Assembly (NCBI GenBank): GCA_027605045.1
Contig: JAQFWX010000012.1
Coordinates: forward strand, 27,453 to 69,427
Origin: Phallus indusiatus
Lineage: Eukaryota; Basidiomycota; Agaricomycetes; Phallales; Phallaceae
Length of the DNA stretch: 41,975 bases
Reading direction: 5' to 3'
A program made the position numbers and the translations under genes. The notes beneath the pieces are model-generated. The model was not told where the DNA came from. It searched no databases and was given only the letters and a program-made list of their open reading frames with translations. This document shows positions 12,990 to 24,290 of this stretch, one piece after another. How positions within the stretch are numbered: position 1 is the stretch's first letter; each line of letters opens with the position of its first letter.

Positions 12990-13816
12990 TTGTGCGAGTT
13001 CACTTCTTTGAGAATTTGAGAAATTGTGGCAGTGATATAGTTTAGAAAGATATACAAGGTATAGATTGAATATGAACGACTGGGGCACGGGTTGTGCGCG
13101 AAACGTGGAACGCGTTACGTCACATGATTCTCAACAAAGCTGACGTAAACTGTACGTCCCCACATCACATTATTTGCGTCTTAAACGTTGTCCACACGTC
13201 CTTTGCTTGTTTTGGTGTTCCGGAAAAAGATTTCCAAACAGGTTATCTTGAACTTTACCGTAGGCCATCGCAGCATGACTTCTCTGCAATCATTCCAACT
13301 TCCAACCTCCTCAAACCAAGCTTTCCGTGGCCTTTGGGCTTGTTGACCCGGAGATTTTCCAGCGCAAACGAGTGCCTGAGGAGCCATGTGTGCCAGTGCG
13401 TTGCTTCGTTTTGAGGATGACAGCAAGCGCTGATCTACTTTTCTCCTTCCAGCGAAGAATATGAGATCGATTTGGATAATTGGCTGGGGTTCCCACCTGA
13501 CGCTCGCCCTTTTAGGACAATGAACGCCAGCAACTACAAGGGCTAGCACATGGACACACGGTCGTCTCATACCATATAACCACACCCTCGCACAACCATT
13601 GATTAATATTCCACTAGTTCCATATGGAACCATGTGGATCATACCCGTCCATCCACGTATGCACCGTAAGGCAGCTCCGCTCTACCGGCCCAACGCCAAG
13701 GCTTATAAAGTAAAACCGAGGGGCGTCATGATATATGGTTTCTTCGACTTAAGACCTCCCCGTTACACTCCCACATACATATCTATTCGTCGACGTACGT
13801 CAGTCTCTTGTGAAAT
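12990..13816. promoter_or_regulatory. Divergent promoter region between the FHA gene and the GlcN6P deaminase gene
   Basis: The FHA gene leaves to the left and the deaminase to the right, so these 827 bp hold both promoters. Overlapping open frames on both strands (13094-13414 plus; 13181-13642 minus, 153 codons) show no domain, and their joint presence suggests GC-rich non-coding DNA. A small uncharacterised gene cannot be excluded. Confidence 0.5.
13704..13709 (+). promoter_or_regulatory. TATA box of the GlcN6P deaminase gene
   Basis: TATAAA in the context gcttataaagtaaaacc lies 108 bp upstream of the start codon at 13817, a plausible TATA position for a fungal gene with a short leader. 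Confidence 0.45.
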
Positions 13817-14984
13817 ATGCGTTTTATTATCCGCGACGACCCGGTGGCTGTTGGCGAATATGTCGGTAACTACATCGCGCGCCGTATCAATGATTTTGAT
13901 CCTACGCCCGAGCGGAAATTCGTCCTCGGATTGCCTACAGGCTCAAGTCCTATTCCAACGTACAAAACCCTCATTCGGCTAGTCAAAGAAGGAAAATTGT
14001 CGTTCAAGAATGTCATAACCTTCAATATGGACGAGTATGTTGGATTACCGAAAGACCACAAGGAGAGCTATCATACGTTTATGTGAGTGCGCTCTAATTA
14101 ATGGGAAACCGAGAGCTAAACAGACTACGTACGTTCGTAGGTTTGAACAGCTCTTCTCTCATATCGACATCCCACCTTCCCAAGTCAACATCCTCGACGG
14201 AACGAAGGTTGATCTGATTGCTGAGTGTGAAGAATACGAAGAAAAGATCAAAAATGCTGGTGGTATTGAGCTGTTCTTAGCCGGAATAGGGGAAGATGGA
14301 CACGTAGCGTTTAACGAACCAGGTAAGACGCCGATAGATAAACAACGGCAGGAAGATTCAAAATGTCCAACAAACAGGCTCCTCGCTGTCCTCCCGGACT
14401 CGCATTAAAACACTTGCATATGATACAATCCTTGCGAACTCGAGGTTTTTCGACAATGACCTGACCCAGGTAAGTATTGTTCACGCTCAAGAGAACTCAT
14501 ATTATTTCCGATTAATATCTGTCATAGGTACCTCACATGGCGCTGACTGTCGGGGTGGCTACCGTCTTGGATGCTCGCGAAGTTGTTGTGGTTGTTACTG
14601 GACAGCGCAAGGCTTTGGCATTAAGACGAGGTTTGTGTTTCCGTCTACTCCTTTTCTTTATTTGAAAAATACAACCTTTTATGACATATATCCCAACAGC
14701 AATTGAAGAAGGTATCAATCATCTAATCACTCTAAGCGCCTTGCAGTCACACCAGCACTCCCTTATCGTTTCCGATGAGGACGCCACCGCAGGTATGTGA
14801 TTATTTGTCATTCTTTTTCAAACGACCATGATGTATCTTCTCTCTCGGCTTAGAATTACGCGTCAAGACAGTCAAATACTTCAAATCCATCGAACGCGTG
14901 CAAGACGAAGTCGAAGCCTCGCACAAGAAGCTCCGGGCAAACGGTTCCCGTAGTCCAAATGGGAATACACCTAGCATGGAATGA
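13817..14984 (+). CDS. NAG1: Glucosamine-6-phosphate deaminase (NagB/GNPDA family), 288 aa
   Basis: Cytosolic enzyme that converts glucosamine 6-phosphate to fructose 6-phosphate and ammonia, feeding amino sugars from chitin turnover into glycolysis. Exons: 13817-14082, 14141-14322, 14378-14469, 14528-14630, 14700-14792, 14854-14984 (867 nt with stop). Visible signatures: GLPTGSSP (38-45), FNMDEYVGL with Asp72, and [14 protein letters not shown] with Asp141, His143 and Glu148, the same residue numbers as the catalytic residues of E. coli Nag[13 protein letters not shown] and [16 protein letters not shown] follow. All catalytic residues are intact. The C-terminal extension after [13 protein letters not shown] is short and Ser/Asn-rich. 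In several fungi this gene is clustered with GlcNAc catabolic genes; no such partner is visible here. Confidence 0.97.
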
Positions 14985-15524
14985 AGCCATCTATATATGA
15001 CTAACTTGGCATTAACCAAAAAGATAAGATAAGGGAACTTAAGGGTGTAGGGTATCATTTTGAAAAACGGTGATGGTTCTCCTTGTAAGCTGATTAGGGT
15101 CGCGTGGAGTTGGTTTTGTAGCGTCACGTTCTATGACATGCTGCTCTCTGTTATATAGATTACGAATACGTTTCTGCTTTGCACATTATTGACGCATGTC
15201 GCTGTTTATTATACATTGCTCAAATTAACGTTTCGACACACAACAATGTCAACATGCGTATCCTTATTACTCTTTTGTATAGCCGTTGATACTTCATAAC
15301 TTTACAATCTATGTATATAATCCATTCTTTGCTAATAGAACTCTATATCAGCGAATATCAACGGTTTCTCACGATTGACATTCAACGGCGTTTTTCACCA
15401 AGATCCTTCCGTCTCCTCCTTAGATCCGATCCGTATCCTGCTTTTCAAAAATGAACGTTGTACCGGCGTATATATACAAAATCACAAAGACGATGCCAAA
15501 GGACTATCGGAATATTCCATCATC
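14985..15524. other. Intergenic: deaminase 3' flank and P450 promoter
   Basis: This 540-bp spacer lies between two plus-strand genes. The open frame runs upstream of the chosen P450 start (from 15375), but that extension is hydrophilic and not membrane-anchor-like, so it is treated as leader. No other gene is seen. Confidence 0.5.
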
Positions 15525-17645
15525 ATGTACAGCTTTAGCATCAACAACACTTCATTCACATCTCAGCTTGTCGACGACTTTGGCAACAAGCTCGGTCACA
15601 ACCAGTGGCTGTCAGACGTCACCAGCCTCAACCCCTGCTTCATCGCCATTGCTGTCATTGCTCTGCTTGCGGTTCATCGCTTCACTCGCTCTGATCCATT
15701 GAGCGATATTCCTGGCCCGTGGCTCGCCAAATATACCTCGCTGCTATTGGGGTACTACACCAGAACGGGGAAGAGATATTTGCACGTCGATAGACTCCAC
15801 AAGGTTAGTGTTTTATATTGCGGTTGACAAGAGCTCACCACCATTACTATAGATATACGGCCCATTCGTACGAATTGCTCCCAACCACGTGTCGTGCGCT
15901 GATCCCTCTGCACCGTCCACGATATACGCCCAAGGCTCTCTCTCTCTCCCTAAATCCTCTTTCTACAAATCTTTCTACGTCGGAAACACGCCAAGCTTAT
16001 TTAGCACACAAGACCGTAACGGACATGCTCAAAAACGTCGAGTGCTCGCCCATCCCTTCAGCCAGGCCAGTGTCAAACAGTTCGAAGGATGGATTCGCAA
16101 GAGCCTTCGGAAGATGGTTCAAGGACTCGACAACCTCTGCATCAGCGACGGCGATAATCAACCTACGATTGAACATAATCGATCCGGTTTATCTGTAGGA
16201 GCTGAAACTGTTGGAAGGGCAGGCGGAAGCGTGCAAAGTTGCGCGCACCATCACTTTTTCGACCTTCTCATGTGGTTGAACTATATGACATTCGACGTGA
16301 TCTCGGATTTGGCTTTCGGCGAACCTTTGGGAATGCTAGATCGTGCGTCTGATGTCCTGGGGCCCAGCGGCGAAGAACAAGTCGGTGTTGCTGCAATGAT
16401 CGATTATCGTGGTCGAACCGCTGCGTATCTTGGCCTCTTCCCGTACTTATTACCCGGATCATGGCTGGCTCCATTCGTCAAGTTTATTCCAGATGCATTT
16501 ATCAAACGTGGACTCGCGGGTACAGACGTAAGTATCGGTGCCTCTTTCACTTAGTACCACCGGTTGTTGAACCTTCTCTTGTTAGACACTCTCTCATATT
16601 GCTCGCCGCTGCATTCGAAAACGCCTTGACGCTGGCGCTGAAGGTCGTCGTGGCGACCTCTTGGACCGTCTGATGGACACTGCGGCCGGAGAAAACGCGG
16701 AGGGAGAAGAAGTCTCGGAGGCGGACATTATTACTGAGGCGATGCTGTTATTGTAAGTTCTACCTTGACTCTTGTAAGGTAGGTAGCTAACTAACTTATT
16801 TCTGCTTCTACTATCAGGACCGCTGGATCGGACACAACTGCGAATAGTACAGCCGCGATAATGTATTGGATAGCTCGGTCACCTCGGGTATTGCAAAGAC
16901 TGAGACGCGAACTTGACGAGGCCGTTCGTCAATCTGATGATTCCATTCTTCCCATGGATGATGAGTGCGAGGATGTTGACGATGAGCAGGAGAAAGCTAT
17001 TCTATGGTATGATAACGTAGGTCAATCACTTACGAATGCCTTCATTGTTTCGTTGAACACCTTTCCAGATAAAAAACGTCAAGTACCTCCAAGCGACGAT
17101 AGACGAAGGTCTTAGGATGTTTGCCACCAATGCGTTCGGACTTCCTCGTGTCGTTCCGGAAGGAATGAATGTTAGAATAAAGGAGAGAATGTTCGGACCG
17201 GGGGTAAGTTGTTTCATAAGCTCTAGAGACTGTCTTATAGATTGATATGTGTTACTCTCGCAGACCGAACTCTCCACTCCTGCATATACAATTCAGCATG
17301 ATCTGGCTATATGGGGTGATCCAGAAGTTTTCCGTCCCGAACGATGGCTAGATGGTGAAGCACGGCGAAAAGAAGGAGGACTTGGCGAACTTAAGAAGCA
17401 TCTATTGACCTTCGGAATGGGACCAAGAGCTTGCATTGGTAAAAAGTAAGTGTTTTCTTTGACTGCAAGGACGTGGTTTGATTTGCTTTAGTCTTGCATA
17501 TTTTCAAATGCAAATTTTAGTTGCCACGCTCGTCCAGAGATATGATATTACATTAAGAGATGGGGAGCTGAGGAGCGTGGAGGGATTTATGCACAAACCC
17601 GTTGAATGCTGGGTTAAGATTAGAAAGCGGGCTAAAACTGCGTGA
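15525..17645 (+). CDS. Cytochrome P450, CYP53-like (benzoate 4-monooxygenase type), 596 aa
   Basis: Haem-thiolate monooxygenase anchored in the ER membrane. Exons: 15525-15803, 15853-16527, 16586-16752, 16818-17016, 17069-17203, 17264-17445, 17492-17645 (1791 nt with stop). Seen: an N-terminal hydrophobic anchor (NPCFIAIAVIALLAV), hinge DIPGPWLAK, C-helix HAQKRR, I-helix AGSDTT (376-381), K-helix EGLR (Glu453, Arg456), FRPERW (508-513), and haem loop FGMGPRACIGKN with the ligand Cys542. Stretches such as GPFVRIAPNHVS, NYMTFDVISDLAFGEP and the LLTAGSDTTANS context match what I know of the fungal CYP53 benzoate-hydroxylase group, so aromatic-acid hydroxylation is the best guess. An insertion of about 30 residues rich in Gly/Ser/His (16170-16255) precedes the F-helix region and is unlike the usual family. 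All essential residues are present. The substrate is inferred, not shown. Confidence 0.93.
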
Positions 17646-17708
17646 AAGGCTTAATGTGTCCCAGAGGTGTTTGTGTCTGTAATTAAAATTTGTTTAATAA
17701 ATAACCTC

Positions 17709-18882
17709 GTTAAATATCATATGGCTAGACATACTCAGGTGTCAAATAATTTGTCAAACTGGTTGTCACAGTCTGGCTCAACTCTTGATATAATAGCCAA
17801 TGTCACAGGGCAATAAAACTTGTTTAGACTACCTCTCTTAGTCAGATTCATGTAGTGTTTTATTATCAAGCTGGGTTCCTCATCACATCATCACTCTTTT
17901 TTGCAATTGGTATGGTTTCTTCCTGCACCTTTGCTTGATGAGACTGTTGCAGTTGTTTTGGTTCTCTTCAGTCAGGCTGATGGAAGGAAATACAAGAGTC
18001 ATGGATGAACAGCAGAGATTTCACCTAATTATTCAAGGATGTGGTAATAGAGTGGGAAAAGAAGTAGTATGTGCACTAGGGTACAATCTAACAAGAACAT
18101 CAACTCTCTAGCTTTTATTAACCTTGGCTAAGCCTACAAAGATTGTAATGCAACCAATGTCTTTTCTTAGAAATAATATCCAATGATGGTATAATCTATA
18201 TTATTCTATCAGGATCCCAATAAGACCTTTAATTTCCAAAGTCTCATGTATAAAATTTTCTAGGCCAGGGGACTTTGAAAGATGCTTATAGTGATTATCA
18301 GATTTTATCTTGCTAAGTTTTCAGGTGGCAAGATAATTCTGTATAGGTTGTATAATGGATGTTACTACCTCATACTTCCCTTTTCAAACAATATAGGTGG
18401 ATTCCTGGTATCAATACTGATTTTTACTTAACAAGACAGTTTTGTCTTTTTGAATAAAGGTTTATTTGAAATGCTAGAGGTATCAGTACTGACTGTTATT
18501 TGTTATCACTTTTTAAATAAAATTACATTGCTTTTCTCTATGGGTTTAAATATAAATAGTAATCTGGAAAATTCATTATAACCCATGAAATATATTGAGA
18601 TAAACTTATATATCAAAAGTTTCTTTAGCCTTTTATTGATTTTTGAAGCAATTATTTCAAAATATAAATGCTTCAATGTTCTGGTCATTCATTACAGCAC
18701 TGTAACCAGTAACCAGTGAATATAGGAAAATAAGAAAATAAAGTTTCAGAATTAGTTATGACATAATAGTGCAAGTAAGTACTATTAATATCTTCAGATG
18801 AAAGTGAATGGTATAAGCTTTAGGACTCCCTTCTCTACCATCATTTTTTACCTACTATTATTATTCTCAGAATACACCTCTC
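17709..18882. other. CpG-free AT-rich block (probable eroded repeat)
   Basis: Between the CG at 17708 and the CG at 18882 I find no CG dinucleotide at all, over about 1.17 kb, while TG and CA are abundant. The flanking P450 gene and the element to the right both contain many CGs. No intact reading frame is present; several stop codons interrupt all frames. The simplest reading is an old transposon copy whose methylated CpGs have all decayed to TpG/CpA. The original element cannot be identified by eye. Confidence 0.6.
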
Positions 18883-19373
18883 GGTAAGGTAGCCGGTGAG
18901 GTTTCCATTTTTAGTAAAAACTCTCCGGCTAGTAGGGTACTTTTTGTGATTAGCGAGATTTTGAATATATTTTTTTGATGATTCATCAATTTGATGTATG
19001 ATGGATGATGAACTCTCCGGGTAATTATTTTGATGAGTTGTAGCTCTCCGGCTAGTGTTTATTTTCCATTTTTAGTAACTCTCCGCTTAACTAAACTCTC
19101 CGCTTAAGGATTATTTCCATTTTTAGTAACTCTCCGCTTAATTACACTCTCCGGCTAAGGTTTATTTCCTTTTTAGTATCTCTCCGCTTAGGATCTAGTA
19201 TTAAGTATACTCTCCGGTTATTTTTTGTGTTCTGGGCGCCTCCCAGGGGATGTATAAGCGCCCAATTACATAATCAAAGTCAAAATATAGGGAAAAATAA
19301 AAAATTTCGTACTTTCTCGAGTGAGCTCTCCGGCTAATTACCGAGGGGTGTATTCTGAGAATAATAATATAGG
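18851..19373. mobile_element. Inverted-repeat-bounded, non-coding element rich in CTCTCCG motifs
   Basis: The left edge (ttattattctcagaataca, 18857-18875) is repeated in inverted orientation at the right edge (about 19348-19371), and the similarity continues inward through CCYCTCGGTAA to TAGCCGG, giving terminal inverted repeats of nearly 40 bp. The interior has no open frame but carries about 10 copies of CTCTCCGGCTA/CTCTCCGCTTA. The first 320 bp occur again at 35328-35647 with one mismatch, so the family is recently active. It could be a MITE, or the U3 end of the LTR of the adjacent Gypsy element, whose own LTR also carries the motif. Confidence 0.6.
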
Positions 19374-19884
19374 GTACAAGAGAGGATCTATAATTACTTG
19401 ATAATTATAAGAACAAGTCAAAAAACTCTCTCCGGGTAAATACTATTTTTTTTAACTTTGGTTACTCTCCACTTACATAATTAGACTCTCCGGCTAGGGT
19501 TTATTTCCATTCTAAGTAACTCCCCATTTAATTAGACTCTCCGGTTAGTGCTTGTTTCACTCCTTTCGCTGTAGAATAGTTAAACCGCCTCTCATATAAA
19601 AAGAGTGGTATTTGTACTTAGATAGATCGCCTCTCAGAATACATCGTCTTAGCTTGTTTATATTGTCTCCAGCTCTTCTCTAAATCTAAATTGCAATCTT
19701 CGCCTCGGCGCCGCTCGCGATAAGATTGTCTCAATCTTATCACTCATTCTCGAATCACTCGACTTCAGCAAACCAGACTTCAAGAGAATAAACTCATCAC
19801 AAGATCCCATATGCTTACTACGAAATCTGACGGAATATTTATTTCTACCTAAAATAAATACACTTCGCACTCGGAAACATTACA
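19349..19884 (+). repeat. Probable 5' LTR (536 bp) of a Ty3/Gypsy element
   Basis: The candidate LTR starts TGTATTCTGAG and ends CGGAAACATTACA, giving TGTA...TACA ends. It contains CTCTCCG-type motifs in its U3 part (19424-19555), a TATA box, an AATAAA signal (about 19853) and then a junction to a possible primer-binding site. The 3' end is better supported than the 5' end, which overlaps the inverted-repeat element; the real LTR may start further left. No second LTR was found to confirm it. Confidence 0.5.
19595..19602 (+). promoter_or_regulatory. TATA box inside the LTR
   Basis: TATAAAAA follows the CTCTCCG motif region and precedes the proposed R/U5 segment by a normal distance, consistent with the retrotransposon promoter. 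Confidence 0.45.
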
Positions 19885-19905
19885 TTTTGGTGGCCAAAGT
19901 GGGGG
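19885..19905 (+). other. Possible primer-binding site of the Gypsy element
   Basis: The sequence ttttggtggccaaagtgggg lies immediately after the ...TTACA LTR end and about 75 bp before the gag start codon, where a tRNA primer-binding site is expected. I cannot name the tRNA by eye. Confidence 0.35.
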
Positions 19906-19980
19906 AAGAGAGCCTCTTCGTTCTGCTAAACGAAGATTTGTTGAAGTGGCTACTAAGCCAGAGTGGATGTCGACGACGTT

Positions 19981-22869
19981 ATGGATCCGCTTCCTCAAGG
20001 ACCACTGAAGAGGGGCGGTGTAGCAGACTCGAGTGGTGTACCCCCTAAAGTGACACCTACAAGTGGACCCTGAAGCAGCATAACGCCTCCTAGGCTCGGA
20101 CCGGCTAGTTTCAGCGTGCCTCCTAAAGAGCCACCCCCTAATAACCCTCGCCCAGGTATTGACGTAACCATTCCTTTGTCTCCTACGGATTCTGTGGCCT
20201 TCTCTGGAATTCCTCTCACCACCATTAATCCTGAAAACGCTCTTGATTCTCCTGACCAAACGCTCTTAGTCCCACCTACTACGCGTTTGAGGAGAACTTA
20301 CGATACTAACAGCCCTGTCGGATGTAAACGGGAGACCATCAGTCACTACGCTCAGACTTACATTTTCAGGAAGAACCGACTACCCTCTGCGCCCTTGCCT
20401 CCTGAAGCAGAAGAGCTTTGTCGGGAGCTGCTTCTTGAATTAGATGATCTCCTGATAGGAATTCCTTATGAGAGCGACTTCCTGGAAAGACTTGGTTATC
20501 ATCTCGATCTTATTAAGCTCGAGAACTTCACCCACATGCTAAAGATGTATCTAAAAAGAGCTCAAGAGAAACTCAAGGACGAATTGACTTTACCTGTTTG
20601 GGGAATCGACAATTACGCCCTCGACATCTGGACCGCTAACGATTTTGAAGTTCTCGCAGTTCTATACAGAGATGAAATTGAGACCTTCCTGGCTTTCCTT
20701 TACCACAACGAGGTTTTGTTTCCACCGAAACGAGACGCTAAGAATAAGGAAAAAGAAGGTACCGTTAAGCCTGAGGGGATCACGCCTAAACTCATACAAA
20801 GAGGGGATCAAGACCCTTCAACCCCTAATGCGAAAAGCGAGGAATCTATCGGTCGACATATTAAAATTCAGAGAAACCCAACCGCATTTGAAGAAATTGG
20901 ACTTACTCAAACTAGAAGAGTACAATCTCAAGCCTACGAATCGCGTCTGCGACAAACGACTACTCCATACAGCCAAGCTCCTTCCCGTTTATCTGACTCT
21001 CGCCGCCTTAATGAGCTTTTTCAAGGATCTAGATTTGATGCTCAAAGCTCACCTCCCAGACGTCAGACCGCAGCGGGAGGGTCACCAGGGGGAGGAAACG
21101 ACTCATCTGATGACGGTAACTCACCCACTCCTAGGCCTCCTCCCAGGTTGCCAGCTGGTTTTCCTTCTCCGCGAGGCACCGGTAGTCCTAACAGAGGGGA
21201 TAACGGTGATAATGGAGGTGGCGGTGGCGGTGATGGCGGTGGTGGTGGTGACCCTGGAAGGAACGGAGGATTTCCGTCCAGACGACCGATGAATTTCGGG
21301 CCTGCACCGGCCCCAGCGGAATCTCATTTTGATCTCAAATTGAAACCTGACGTTGTCGAAAAATGGGACGGAGACCCCGACACGTTGGCTCTTTGGATTA
21401 TAAAAATAAATCACCTATCGAACAGAAGTGCTGAGGTCTATCAACAATTGGGAGAAATTGTGCCCACCAGGTTAGAAAAGGGAGCTGGTCAATGGTTTTG
21501 GAATTTGTCGGCCCAACGACGAGGACAGGCCATGCAAAATTGGGGAACGCTCCAAACGGCAATTGGAGCGTACTACATGAACAGGACCTGGTTAGATAAA
21601 CAGAAGGGCCGTGCAAATAAGGCCCGCTATAGGGAATCTACTCACTCTGACGAACTCCCTACCGAATACGTCAACCGGAAGAAAGGTTTACTACAACTGG
21701 TCTATAATCTTACAGATTCCGAAATGATCATGGAGATCATGGAAGGTGCACCGCGTTTCTGGACCTACATCGTACATCCACACGACTGCAAGGATCTGGA
21801 TGAGTTTGAGGACACAGTGAAATATCACGAAGAAGAACTTACCTCTTCACTAGTCTCTTCAAAAGACGGAAACCTGGAAAGACGGATCCGGAACCTGGAA
21901 CTCTCCATGAAAAACACTGGGACAAGGTTCCCCATTCCCTCTAACAGATTCAGGACCAGGACGAATTTGATCGGTCAGAGCCCAGCGATTGGGAAACCAC
22001 TTTTTCCCAGAGATGACTCTATTATCTCTAAAGGATCTACTCCTGAATCTAAAGGCGCTAGGCCATGTCAGCATTGTGGAAGCCCCAAACATTGGGACAA
22101 TGAATGTCGACATGCTAAGAAGGGCGCTAAAAAAGCACGCGCAAATTTAGTAAACCAAACTGAAGAAGATATTCAGGCCTTGAATGAATATGAAGAAGCA
22201 TATTTAAATGCCATGACGGGTGAAGAAGACGAACTGCCTGATTTGATCAATCTGGATGATGATTCGGACCAAGAGGAGACTAAAACAGCAAACAATGTTC
22301 AGGTTGCCTTCGCGACTCTGGCCATCACCTCAGCAATGCATATAAACAGGGATTCAGAAGAGAACGAACCTGAAACCACCAGGACCCCAGAGGGAAATAC
22401 GCTTGGCCGGCATAGCTTCTTAAAAAGGGTTTTCGAGGCCAAAAACTTTATAGGCAACGTTTGTAAATCAATCACAAAGGAGATCCTTACCCTTCCCGGG
22501 ATTATGTCGCGCCCGGCTGGAGCTTCGTTTATGGGAGCCAAGGCTAGTTCCGTCGAGGCATGGTTTGGTACTTACGGTCTTAACCATTCGAAGGTTATAG
22601 TGGATTCAGGAGCGGACATAACGTTAATTTCGCAAACGTTCTTGTCTAAGCTGGTTTCTCCGCCTAAAATAAAGAAGGGACACCGTGTCAGACTAGTCCA
22701 GGTGACAGGGACCTCCACCATCTCGGGTTACGTTACTATTCCTGTCTACTTTGATACGGATGCAGGACCTGTCGAAATCGTGGTTGAAGCCTATGTTGTT
22801 AAGGGAATGACAACTCCTTTTATTTTGGGGAATGATTTCGCTGACCAGTATGCAATTTCGCTTCTGTGA
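19981..22869 (+). pseudogene. Ty3/Gypsy gag and protease, interrupted by TGA codons
   Basis: A long frame begins with ATG at 19981, meets an in-frame TGA at 20071 and continues open to TGA at 22867. Seen in order: a Pro-rich N-terminus, a Gly-rich linker (about 21205-21265), the retrotransposon capsid-like region (about 21320-21850, with W-rich GAGQWFWNLS and YVNRKKGLLQLVYNLTDSEM), a CCHC zinc knuckle CQHCGSPKHWDNEC (about 22066-22107), an acidic stretch and an aspartic protease with VIVDSGADITLIS (about 22595-22630). The product would package and process retroelement RNA. The two TGA codons mark it as inactive in its present form. Confidence 0.85.
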
Positions 22870-23520
22870 AATGAAGATGGGACAGTAATCCGATTTGGTG
22901 ATACTGGAAGGACAATAAAGGTTTCTAGCTCATTGAGTACTGAAGAAAACACTGAAGACGTCAGTGAAGCTTATGCTATAAAGGCTTCTTTCGTTTCAAG
23001 GATTGGAACTGTAAAGGAAGGAGGGATGAAACTAAGGAAGAATGATCGTTCCGTCCGAGCAGAAGAAGAAACCATTATTGGACCCCAAATGAGTAAAGCC
23101 GTTCCAGTTACGTTGAACTTCCCTGGAGGCTGAGAGGAAGCATATGTGGAAAAGCTATTCGTTTCGAATAGAGGAGAGGAAGATTTCTACGCGGCGCCAG
23201 ATTCTCTGATCTCGAAAAATAAACCTAAGCTCTATGTCTCAAACTTTTCTAAACTTCACCCGATTCGTATCCATCGTGGACAAGTATTAGGTTACGTTCA
23301 TAACCCTAGTACTTGGTTAGACCGGGAGGAACGGGTTTCAAAGGAAGAATCCTCTAAGATGTTCACTTACGCGAAGACAGTGAAGAGTCTTTTCGACGCC
23401 TTGATTAATAAAAAGCAGACCCTCGACGCCATCGTGAATCCGGAAGAAGTAACAGGAGGACCAAAAACCGCTGAGACCCACCAGACCCCGTTTCAAATGA
23501 TCGACTCCTCCACGAGGTAG
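22870..23520 (+). pseudogene. Gypsy pol linker between protease and reverse transcriptase, broken
   Basis: The same frame as gag-protease continues past the TGA at 22867, is stopped again by a TGA at 23131, and then runs to a TAG at 23518. The reverse-transcriptase frame begins about one frame away, so a frameshift lies near 23494-23518. The translation has no named domain; its position and length fit the linker between protease and RT in basidiomycete Gypsy polyproteins. Confidence 0.7.
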
Positions 23521-24290
23521 ATATATGCGGGGATCTAGATTTGGAACAAGTCAGAAAATTGAAGAAAATCCTGAAATCAAATGAAGAAGCTTTTGGATTA
23601 GATGGTAGATTAGGTCACCATCCCGCTAGAGTCGAAATTCCGTTGAGGGAAGGAACAAAGGAGATATCCATGCCACCGTTCTTTGCATCTCCTAAGTCCA
23701 GAAAGATTATTGACGATCAAATGGACCAATGGATTAACCTCAAGATAATTGAACCTTCCAAAAGTCCATGGGGCGCTCCTGCTTTCATCGTCTATCGTCA
23801 AGAGAAGCCCCGGATGGTAATTGATTTCAGGAAACTGAATGAACAGGTTATTCCCGACGAATTTCCTCTACCTAGACAAGAGGACATTTTGAAATCCTTA
23901 ACTGGATCTCAATGGTTGACGACCTTGGACGCTCTTGCTGGTTTTACTCAATTGGAAATAATGGAGAAGGATCGGGAAAAGACTGCTTTTAGGACCCATA
24001 GAGGGTTATATCAATTCTTACGAATGCCCTTTGGCTATCGAAACGGACCGGCAGTATTCCAACGCGTGATGCAGAACGTTCTCGCTCCGTATCTTTGGAT
24101 ATTTGCTTTGGTATACATAGACGATATTATTATTTATTCAAGATCTTTCGAGGAACACCTGGAACACCTGGATTTAGTTTTGAAGGCGATAGCTAAATCG
24201 GGGATTACGCTTTCACCATCAAAATGTCATTTCGCATACAGGTCTCTCAAATTATTGGGACAAAAGGTGTCCCGCCTTGGCCTATCCACA
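23521..24290 (+). pseudogene. Ty3/Gypsy reverse transcriptase, truncated at its 3' end
   Basis: The frame reads ICGDLDLEQVRKLKKI and then a typical Gypsy RT: NEEAFGLDGRLGHH, SPWGAPAFIVYRQEKPRMVI, LDALAGFTQLEI, FLRMPFGYRNGPAVFQRVM and the catalytic YIDD (about 24113-24124, LVYIDDIIIYS). The match stops abruptly after LKLLGQKVSRLGLST at about 24290, where RNase H and integrase should follow. The element is therefore a 5' fragment and cannot transpose on its own. Confidence 0.9.

Noticed and set aside
13094..13642. Small genes on either strand in the divergent promoter
   Set aside because: Both strands are open over the same bases and neither translation shows a known pattern.
17709..18882. Classical Neurospora-type RIP
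   Set aside because: The loss is specific to CG; CA-containing words remain common, whereas RIP mainly removes CA.
19981..24290. Complete, active Gypsy element
   Set aside because: TGA stops, a frameshift near 23.5 kb and loss of RNase H, integrase and the 3' LTR.
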